Assembly: GCA_900769535.1 (NCBI GenBank)
Contig: CAAGHB010000004.1
Coordinates: 1 to 11,445 of the forward strand
Reading direction: 5' to 3'
Length of the DNA: 11,445 nucleotides
DNA from: Clostridia bacterium
Lineage (GTDB): Bacteria; Bacillota; Clostridia; Oscillospirales; Acutalibacteraceae
Part shown: in pieces, positions 1 through 7,000 of the stretch
Position numbering within the stretch: position 1 is the stretch's first letter
Layout: each line of letters starts with the position of its first letter
Notes under the pieces: generated by a model
Databases searched by the model: none
Seen by the model: the letters and a program-made list of their open reading frames with translations, nothing else
Told to the model about the DNA's origin: nothing
Program-made: the position numbers and the translations under genes

Positions 1-893
1 CAGGTGCACGTATTCTCGAAAGTGCTTGCGGTCCCTGTATCGGAATGGGCCAATCACCCAATTCAAAGGGCGTTTCACTCCGCACATTCAACCGCAACTT
101 CGAAGGACGTTCGGGTACAAAGGACGGTCAAATTTATCTCGTATCTCCCGAAGTAGCCGCCATTTCGGCAATCAACGGCTACCTCACCGACCCGAGAAAA
201 ATTGGCGATATGCCCGAATTTTCACTTCCCGAGCAGTTTGACATAAATGATAATATGGTTGCTTTACCCTCCGACGAGGCAAATATGAACGAGGTTGAGG
301 TGCTTAGAGGGCCAAATATTAAACCCTTCCCTGTTACAACTCCGCTCGACAGCGTAATCGATTGCAAATGCTCGCTTAAAGTCGGCGATAATATCACAAC
401 CGACCACATTATGCCCGCAGGAGCAAAGATACTTCCCCTTCGTTCAAACATCCCCGCAATTTCAAAATATTGCTTCACCGTATGTGACGAAAATTTCCCC
501 GAAAGAGCTGAATCACTCGGAAAGAGCATAATTATCGGCGGCTCAAACTACGGTCAGGGTTCGTCACGTGAACACGCAGCACTTGCACCCTTACACCTCG
601 GAGTAAAGGCAGTTGTTGTAAAATCATTTGCTCGTATCCACCGCTCAAACCTTATTAATGCAGGTATTTTACCGCTCACATTTAAAAACGAGGCCGATTA
701 CGACCTCATTAACGAAGGCGACGATTTGATTATCGAAAACGTAATCGATTGTGTTAAGAACGACGCACAAATGGTTATTAAGAATAAGACTAACGGAGCT
801 AACATCGAGGTTGATTGTGAGCTCAGCGGTCGCGCAAAGGATATTATTCTTTCGGGCGGACTTCTTAACTATACAAAAGAAAATTTGAACTGA
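1..893 (+). CDS. aconitate hydratase, C-terminal part (5' end outside window)
   Basis: Aconitase interconverts citrate and isocitrate via cis-aconitate, using a 4Fe-4S cluster in the cytoplasm. The reading frame enters the window already open (first full codon at base 3) and ends at a TGA at 891-893. Near the visible N-terminus is CGPCIGMGQSP, which carries two of the three cluster cysteines; the third cysteine should lie upstream, outside the window. TFNRNFEGRSGT follows, then YLVSPEVAA, which is standard aconitase-family sequence. After a linker, the swivelling domain 4 carries GDNITTDHIMPAG and GGSNYGQGSSREHAALAP, with the substrate-binding Ser/Arg, then SFARIHRSNLINAGILPL. The compact layout and motif wording suggest the shorter (about 640 residue) bacterial aconitases sometimes called Aquifex-type rather than AcnA or AcnB; that subtype is from memory. 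Homoaconitase or isopropylmalate isomerase is the alternative, but the adjacent isocitrate dehydrogenase gene favours aconitase. About 297 residues are visible, so roughly half the protein is missing. Confidence 0.93.
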   Translation, partial: GARILESACGPCIGMGQSPNSKGVSLRTFNRNFEGRSGTKDGQIYLVSPEVAAISAINGYLTDPRKIGDMPEFSLPEQFDINDNMVALPSDEANMNEVEVLRGPNIKPFPVTTPLDSVIDCKCSLKVGDNITTDHIMPAGAKILPLRSNIPAISKYCFTVCDENFPERAESLGKSIIIGGSNYGQGSSREHAALAPLHLGVKAVVVKSFARIHRSNLINAGILPLTFKNEADYDLINEGDDLIIENVIDCVKNDAQMVIKNKTNGANIEVDCELSGRAKDIILSGGLLNYTKENLN

Positions 894-906
894 GCAGGTG
901 ATAAAA
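894..906 (+). promoter_or_regulatory. ribosome binding site deciding the icd start
   Basis: AGGTG at 896-900 lies six bases before the ATG at 907. An in-frame GTG at 898 could also be read as a start, but it sits inside this Shine-Dalgarno and has no purine-rich site upstream. The ATG at 907 is therefore preferred. The site directly follows the aconitase stop, which would allow translational coupling. Confidence 0.6.
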
Positions 907-2121
907 ATGGCAGATAAAATTCAGATGAAAACTCCGCTCGTCGAAATGGACGGCGACGAAATGACCAGAATTATCTGGCAATGGATAAAGGATATTCTTA
1001 TCCTCCCCTACGTTGACCTCAAAACCGAATATTACGACCTCGGTCTCGTTCACAGAAACGAAACCGATGACAAGGTTACATTCGATTCAGCCGAGGCAAC
1101 AAAAAAATACGGCGTTGCAGTTAAATGCGCAACAATCACTCCCAACGCCGCAAGAATGCCTGAATACAACTTAAAGGAAATGTGGAAATCACCTAACGGC
1201 ACAATCCGTGCAATTCTTGACGGAACCGTATTCAGAGCTCCAATTCTTGTAAAAGGCATTGTTCCCTATATCCCCACTTGGACAAGCCCGATTACTATTG
1301 CACGTCACGCATACGGCGACGTTTATAAGAATTCTGAAATTCAAGTTTCTGACGGCACAAAATGCGAACTCGTTTGCACCGACAAGGACGGCAACGAAAC
1401 AAGACAGCTTATCCACGAATTCAAGGGTTCAGACGGTATTATTCAGGGACTTCATAATATCGACAAGTCAATTTCCAGCTTTGCAAGATGCTGCTTCAAC
1501 TACGCGCTTGACACAAAGCAGGACCTCTGGTTTGCTACAAAGGATACCATTTCAAAGAAATACGACCACAGATTCAAGGACATTTTTAATGAAATTTTTG
1601 AAGCTGAATATAAAGAGAAATTTGAGTCCGCTAATATCGAGTATTTCTATACCCTTATTGATGATGCCGTTGCGCGTGTAATCCGTTCAAACGGCGGCTA
1701 CATCTGGGCTTGTAAGAATTATGACGGCGACGTTATGTCGGATATGGTAGCCACTGCTTACGGCTCACTTGCCATGATGACAAGCGTTCTCGTTTCACCT
1801 GACGGCGTTTACGAATACGAAGCTGCTCACGGTACAGTTCAGCGCCATTACTACAAGCACCTCAAAGGCGAAGAAACATCAACCAACTCGGTTGCAACCA
1901 TATTTGCTTGGACAGGAGCTTTGAGAAAGCGCGGCGAACTCGATGAAACACCGGAACTCTCACACTTTGCCGATATGCTTGAAAAAGCAACCATCGACAC
2001 CATCGAAAGCGGTGTTATGACCGGTGACCTTTATTCGATGTCAACACTCGAAGACAAGAAAAAGGTTAACACAAAGGATTTCTTAATCGAAATCAACGAA
2101 ACTCTTAAAAAACTCGTATAA
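907..2121 (+). CDS. icd: NADP-dependent isocitrate dehydrogenase, eukaryote-like homodimeric class
   Basis: Oxidatively decarboxylates isocitrate to 2-oxoglutarate with NADP in the cytoplasm, the last step of the oxidative branch that feeds glutamate synthesis. The protein is 404 residues from the ATG at 907, normal for this class. Residues known from the pig mitochondrial enzyme appear at the same numbers: Ser95, Asn97 and Arg101 in KSPNGTIR, Arg110, Arg133, Tyr140 and Lys212. The metal-binding aspartates are in LIDD (Asp252) and NYDGDVMSD (Asp275, Asp279). HGTVQRHY near 308-315 carries the Arg/His pair that binds the NADP 2'-phosphate, so NADP rather than NAD is inferred as cofactor. This is unlike the E. 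coli/B. subtilis Icd class. The gene starts 13 bases after the aconitase stop, so the two probably share a transcript. Leu, Asp and Asn codons are often C-ending (many CTC), as seen in well-expressed genes of such genomes. Confidence 0.95.
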   Translation: MADKIQMKTPLVEMDGDEMTRIIWQWIKDILILPYVDLKTEYYDLGLVHRNETDDKVTFDSAEATKKYGVAVKCATITPNAARMPEYNLKEMWKSPNGTIRAILDGTVFRAPILVKGIVPYIPTWTSPITIARHAYGDVYKNSEIQVSDGTKCELVCTDKDGNETRQLIHEFKGSDGIIQGLHNIDKSISSFARCCFNYALDTKQDLWFATKDTISKKYDHRFKDIFNEIFEAEYKEKFESANIEYFYTLIDDAVARVIRSNGGYIWACKNYDGDVMSDMVATAYGSLAMMTSVLVSPDGVYEYEAAHGTVQRHYYKHLKGEETSTNSVATIFAWTGALRKRGELDETPELSHFADMLEKATIDTIESGVMTGDLYSMSTLEDKKKVNTKDFLIEINETLKKLV

Positions 2122-2123
2122 AA

Positions 2124-2153
2124 AACACAATAATAAACCTCTCGACATATAAT
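2124..2153 (+). promoter_or_regulatory. possible asnB promoter with a consensus -10 box
   Basis: TATAAT at 2148-2153 is a perfect sigma-A type -10 hexamer. The only -35 candidate is AACACA at 2124-2129 (spacer 18), which matches the consensus at three of six bases, so the promoter is weakly supported. A start near 2159-2161 would give a leader of about 25 bases that lacks the 5' arm of the adjoining hairpin, leaving the asnB ribosome site open. AT-rich DNA gives chance -10 boxes often. Confidence 0.35.
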
Positions 2154-2179
2154 AAACTATAAAGTTATGTCGGGAGGTT
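2136..2179 (+). promoter_or_regulatory. hairpin burying the asnB Shine-Dalgarno
   Basis: AACCTCTCGACATA (2136-2149) and TATGTCGGGAGGTT (2166-2179) pair over 14 bp with a single T-G wobble, around a 16-base AT-rich loop. The 3' arm contains the full GGGAGGT Shine-Dalgarno of asnB, and the 5' arm contains the matching CCTCTC. On any transcript that includes both arms, ribosome access to asnB should be reduced. A terminator for icd is less likely because only AATTTT follows the stem. A DNA operator for a dimeric regulator is a further possibility. The pairing is visible in the sequence; the regulatory role is inference. Confidence 0.6.
2173..2177 (+). promoter_or_regulatory. asnB ribosome binding site
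   Basis: GGAGG, eight bases before the ATG at 2186, is a strong consensus Shine-Dalgarno. It fixes the asnB start. It is unusual in being fully inside the 3' arm of the 2136-2179 hairpin. Confidence 0.8.
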
Positions 2180-2185
2180 AATTTT

Positions 2186-4015
2186 ATGTGTTCAATATGC
2201 GGATTTGCAAACTTTCAAGGAAATTACGTTAATGATAACATAATTGATAAAATGGGACTAACAATGAAGCACAGAGGCCCAGATTCAACCGAAAAATACG
2301 TAGATAAATACGTTTCACTGCATCACAACAGATTATCGGTAATAGATATCGAAAACGGTAGCCAGCCAATGTCGGCAGTACACATGGGAAATGAGTATAT
2401 AATCGTATATAACGGCGAGATTTATAATACACCCGAACTAAAAGCACAAATTTACAACGAATTTAAAATAAAAATGAAAACCAACTGCGATACCGAGGTT
2501 GTGCTGTGGACATATATTCTTTACGGTGATAAATGTCCCGAAATGCTTAACGGAATATTTGCATTCGCAGTTTATGATACAGATAAAAAAGAAATTTTTA
2601 TTGCACGTGACCGATTTGGCATAAAACCTTTATTTTATACAGTAAAAAACGGCACCTTTATTTTCGCATCGGAAATCAAAGCATTGCTTGAATATCCTGA
2701 AATTGAGCCGACAATCGATGAAATCGGATTATGGCAGTTGCTATATCTTTCACCCGTAAAAATAAGCGGTAGCGGCATTTTCAAAGATATTAACGAAATC
2801 AAGCCGGGCTATCAAGGCAAATATGATAGTTCCGGGCTTAAACTGTTCAAATACTGGTCACTTGAAGCAAAGGAACTTAATATCACGTCGGACGAAGCTG
2901 CTGAGCATACAAGATATTTACTCACCGACGCGATAAAAAGACAGCTCGTCAGTGACGTTCCGCTTTGCGTTTTTCTTTCGGGTGGACTTGATTCATCGGT
3001 TATTTCGGCTGTTGCCGCAAAGGAGTATAAAGCAGAAAACAAAACTCTTTCCTCTTACTCTTTCGAATACGAGGGAAACAAAACCAGTTTCAAATCAACG
3101 CTGTTTCAACCACAGGGCGATGACGAATATGCAGTATATTTAGCAGATTATTTAGGTACTAATCATACCGTCTTGACTGCTCCAACACAGTCGGTTGTAA
3201 GTTCGTTATTTACTGCGACCGAATACCGTGATTTTCCCGGTCAGGCCGACATCGACTCGTCATTACTCTACTTTTGCAGCAAGGTAAAGGAAAAGCATAC
3301 TGTTGCAATTTCGGGAGAATGCTCTGATGAAATTTTTGGAGGTTACCCTTGGTTTTATCGACCTGAAATGCTATACAAGGACTTTTTTCCTTGGATTCAC
3401 GACCCGTATGCGAGAATAAGATTATTTGATGATTCAGTCGTAAAATCAAAGGACGGATACGAATATATTTCGTCGATATATAAAAATAGCATAAATGAAT
3501 GTCCAATTATTGATGACGAGTCTGACGATATGCGTATATCGCGCATTGCGACATACTTATCGGTGAATTACTTTATGACCTCCCTGTTAGAAAGGAAAGA
3601 TAGAATGAGTATGGCAAGCGGTCTCGAAATTCGAGTTCCGTTTGGTGACCATAGAATTTTAGAGTACGTATTTAACGTGCCGTGGAAAATCAAATTTGAA
3701 AACAATACAGAAAAAGCACTCCTACGTAATGCAATGAAGGACTATCTGCCCGATAAAATTCTTTGGCGAAAAAAGAGCCCATACCCAAAAACACACAATC
3801 CTGAATATCTAAAATCAGTAACAGAAATTGTACAAAATCGAATTAAATCGAGCAACAGCATCCTTAAAGAAATTATGAATAAAACAGCGTTAGAGCGTCT
3901 GTTAAACGGCGAAAATATTACTTGGTTCGGTCAGCTTATGTCTACGCCGCAGCTTTTGGCTTGGCTAATCCAATTCGATTATTGGTTTGAGAAATATAAA
4001 GTAAAAATAAAATAA
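2186..4015 (+). CDS. asnB: asparagine synthetase, glutamine-hydrolysing
   Basis: Makes asparagine from aspartate, ATP and glutamine in the cytoplasm. The protein is 609 residues. Its N-terminal class II glutamine amidotransferase domain (about 2-200) has the nucleophile Cys2 (MCSICGF), Arg49, the NGE motif at 76-78 and Asp102 (CDTE). RDRFGIKPLFY at 141-151 leads to the synthetase domain, with the ATP pyrophosphatase P-loop SGGLDSS at 265-271 and SGECSDEIFGGY at 376-387. The start is fixed by the strong GGAGG eight bases upstream and by the requirement for Cys at position 2. Compared with the widespread MCGI and GEG(S/A)DE wording, it has Ser3 and Cys379; I recall such variants in clostridial AsnB. 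It follows icd by 64 bases but has its own hairpin, possible promoter and terminator, so it may be a separate unit. Codons are more A/T-ending (TTA, ATA) than in the two genes before it. Amidotransferases acting on other substrates share this fold, but the full-length match favours asparagine synthesis. Confidence 0.92.
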   Translation: MCSICGFANFQGNYVNDNIIDKMGLTMKHRGPDSTEKYVDKYVSLHHNRLSVIDIENGSQPMSAVHMGNEYIIVYNGEIYNTPELKAQIYNEFKIKMKTNCDTEVVLWTYILYGDKCPEMLNGIFAFAVYDTDKKEIFIARDRFGIKPLFYTVKNGTFIFASEIKALLEYPEIEPTIDEIGLWQLLYLSPVKISGSGIFKDINEIKPGYQGKYDSSGLKLFKYWSLEAKELNITSDEAAEHTRYLLTDAIKRQLVSDVPLCVFLSGGLDSSVISAVAAKEYKAENKTLSSYSFEYEGNKTSFKSTLFQPQGDDEYAVYLADYLGTNHTVLTAPTQSVVSSLFTATEYRDFPGQADIDSSLLYFCSKVKEKHTVAISGECSDEIFGGYPWFYRPEMLYKDFFPWIHDPYARIRLFDDSVVKSKDGYEYISSIYKNSINECPIIDDESDDMRISRIATYLSVNYFMTSLLERKDRMSMASGLEIRVPFGDHRILEYVFNVPWKIKFENNTEKALLRNAMKDYLPDKILWRKKSPYPKTHNPEYLKSVTEIVQNRIKSSNSILKEIMNKTALERLLNGENITWFGQLMSTPQLLAWLIQFDYWFEKYKVKIK

Positions 4016-4047
4016 AACAGTCTCAAACGAGACTGTTTTATTTTATT
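4006..4047. terminator. bidirectional terminator between asnB and polC
   Basis: A perfect inverted repeat with a 19-bp stem and the loop AAAC. The core AACAGTCTC/GAGACTGTT is flanked by A-rich sequence on the left and T-rich sequence on the right, so each strand has a GC-containing stem followed by a U-tract. It overlaps the asnB stop codon (4013-4015) and ends three bases short of the polC stop. It should therefore serve both convergent genes. Confidence 0.88.
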
Positions 4048-4050
4048 GGT

Positions 4051-7000
4051 TTAAAAGAATGACATTTGTAATGAATCGGGTAAAAAGTCAAGAACGTGGA
4101 GTTCGGTAAGAGTCTCTAAAATTCCCTTCGGTATTCCACCGTCAATTTGCAAATCCTCTTTTGATAAATAGCCGCCTTTCTTCGCGGCGTTTGCAATTAA
4201 AACAGCGGCGTTCTCGCCAATTCCGTCAATAGAAGCAAAAGGCAACCTGATTTTTCCATCCTCAACAAGATATTTCGTTGCATCAGATTTGTAAAAATCA
4301 ATTGGTAAAAATTCAATACCTCTTGCCATCATTTCATTAACAATCATGAGGGTCGAAAACTGGGCGTTTTCTTTCGCCGATGCTTCCTTACCTTTTGCCT
4401 TAATTTCAAGCATAGCATCCTTGACCGCCTTTCGTGACGAAAGGATACGCGCGTTCATTTCTTCTCCTCGTGCGCTGAAATATGCGGCATAATACGCTAC
4501 CGGCTGATGCACCTTGTACCAGCCAAGTCGAAGTGTGGAAATCATATATGCAGCGGCATGCGCCTTCGGGAACATATACTTAATTTTAAAGCAGGAATCG
4601 ATATACCAGTCAGGCACACCATGCTCCTTCATAGCGGTAATATGCTCATCGGTAAAAAGTTTTTTTGCATTACCTTTTCGAGTTATTTCCATTATCTTAA
4701 ATGCCATTTTAGGCGGAAGCCCCTTGTGCATAAGATAGGTCATAATCGAGTCACGTGTGCCGATAACTTCGGATATGGTGCAGGTGCCGTCCTTAATCAA
4801 ATCCTGTGCATTTCCGAGCCAAACGTCAGTTCCGTGAGAAAGTCCCGATATTTGCAACAGGTCGGAAAACGTTTTTGGCTGAGTTTCAAGCAACATTCCG
4901 CGTACGAAGTTAGTTCCTACCTCAGGCAATGATAACGAACCGGTTTGTGCATTTATTTCGTCCTCGTTATCGGTAAGCGCGAGGTCGGCTTTTGTAATAC
5001 CGAGCGCATCAGTTGAGGTAAACAAACTCATAACGTCAGGGTCGCTCGTCGATACGTCCATAACAGGTATTCCCGTAAAATCTTCAAGATATTTATAAAT
5101 TGTGGGAACATCATGACCGAGAATATCAAGCTTTAAAATGGTATCGTGTATGGAATGAAAGTCGAAATGCGTGGTTTTTGTATCGGAATTCGGGTCATCG
5201 GCAGGATGCTGAATAGGACAGAAATCGTAAATATCATATTCACGGGGTACTACTACCATTCCGCCGGGGTGCTGACCGGTTGTTCGCTTGATACCCGTAC
5301 AACCATTTTTCAGATGCTCGATTTCGGCTTTATTCTTCATCTGACTGCGTTCATCACAATATTTTCTAACGTAGCCGTACGCAGTTTTCTCCGCAACAGT
5401 TGCAATTGTACCTGCTTTAAATACATTTTCGCTTCCGAAAAGCACCTCGGTAAACTTATGTGCATTCGATTGATATTCACCCGAAAAATTAAGGTCAATA
5501 TCAGGCGTTTTGTCACCGTCAAAGCCAAGAAACGTCTCAAACGGAATATCATGGCCATCACGGTTAAGCGGTGTATTGCATTTAGGACAATTTTTCGGCG
5601 GTAAATCGAATCCTGAGCCGTAACTACCGTCTGTAATCGGTTCAAAATACTTGCAATTCGGGCAAACATAGTGCGGTTCAAGCGGATTTACTTCCGAAAT
5701 TCCTGCCATTGTAGCAACAAACGACGAGCCGACCGAGCCACGAGAGCCAACAAGATAACCGTGCTCAACCGAATCTGCAACCAGCTTTTGCGCGGTAACA
5801 TACATAATTGAAAAGCCGTTTTTGATAATTGAGCCAAGCTCTTTGTCAAGTCGCTTCTGAATCAATGGAGGAAGCGGGTCACCATAAATTTCTCTTGCCT
5901 TTTTATAAGTTACTTCCTCTATTATTTCATCTGAACCGGGAATAGAAGGAGGAAAGTTTCCTTCGGGAACAGGACGAATTTCTTCAATTAAATCGGCAAT
6001 TAAATTAGTATTCTTTACTACTACCTCGTATGCCTTTTCCTTACCTAAATAAGAAAAGTCGTTCAGCATCTCATCGGTGGTTTTGAAATAAAGGGGAGCT
6101 TGATTATCTACATCCCTATACCCTGCTCCTGCCTGCAAAATAGCTCGATAGGACGCATCGGTTTTATCAAGAAAATGTACGTCTCCCGTTGCAACAACCG
6201 GCTTTGATAAACGGTCAGCGATTTTTATAATCGTCTTGTTAATATCAATGAGCTTATTTTCATTAGGTACTATCCTGTCACGAATCATAAACTCATTATT
6301 ACCGTTTGGCTGGATTTCGAGGTAATCATAGAAGGATGCGATATCAAGCAAATCGCCCCATTCTCTGCCCTGCAAAATCGCCTGATAGAGCTCACCCTGC
6401 TCACAAGCACTGCCTATAATAAGCCCGTCTCGGTGCTTCATAAGCTCGCTTTTTGGAATTCTTGGGCGTCTGCTGAAATATTCAAGGTGCGCCTTTGATA
6501 CTAATTTATATAAGTTTTTAAGTCCAACGGTATTTCTTGCGAGAATTATCATATGATGATATTTAATTCGTCTCGGGTCACCACCTGCTAAAACGGAATT
6601 AAGTTCACCGATATTATAGCAGCCGGTATTTGCATGAACCATATCAAGCAGTCGAACAAAAATCTTTGCCAAAACCTCGGCATCATCAACAGCACGGTGA
6701 TGGTTAAATCCGCCAAGTTTTAAAGCATCAGCTATTGAATCAAGGGTATGCTTTTTTAACTCGCGCAGGGTTGAACGCGAGATAGGCACGGTATCACAAT
6801 ACGGATTATTGAACTGCAATCCGTTTCTATCGGCAACGGCACGGATAAATGAAACGTCAAAATTAGCATTATGAGCAACGAGCATTCGTCCGTCGGCAAA
6901 TTTTAGGAATTCTTTTACTACGTCAACGTCATCGGGAGCATCAGCAACCATTTCGTTAGTGATTCCGGTCAGTTTGATAATTTTTTCGCTAATCTCCATG

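Noticed and set aside
1259..1681. 140-codon plus-strand frame inside icd
   Set aside because: It is out of frame with the well-conserved ICDH sequence, has biased Ser/Thr/Arg composition and no Shine-Dalgarno.
2136..2179. Hairpin as an intrinsic terminator for icd
   Set aside because: The stem is strong enough, but the loop is 16 bases and only four T residues follow before the asnB ATG. Its overlap with the ribosome site fits a regulatory role better. Partial attenuation is not excluded.
2122..2185. T-box or other riboswitch before asnB
   Set aside because: The gap is only 64 bases. There is no T-box TGGNACCGCG-like sequence, specifier stem or terminator/antiterminator pair.
5146..5604. 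152-codon open frame on the plus strand, opposite polC
   Set aside because: It is fully antisense to conserved PolC catalytic sequence, has no recognisable domain and no good ribosome site, and is Cys/Ile/Arg-rich in the way of a shadow frame.
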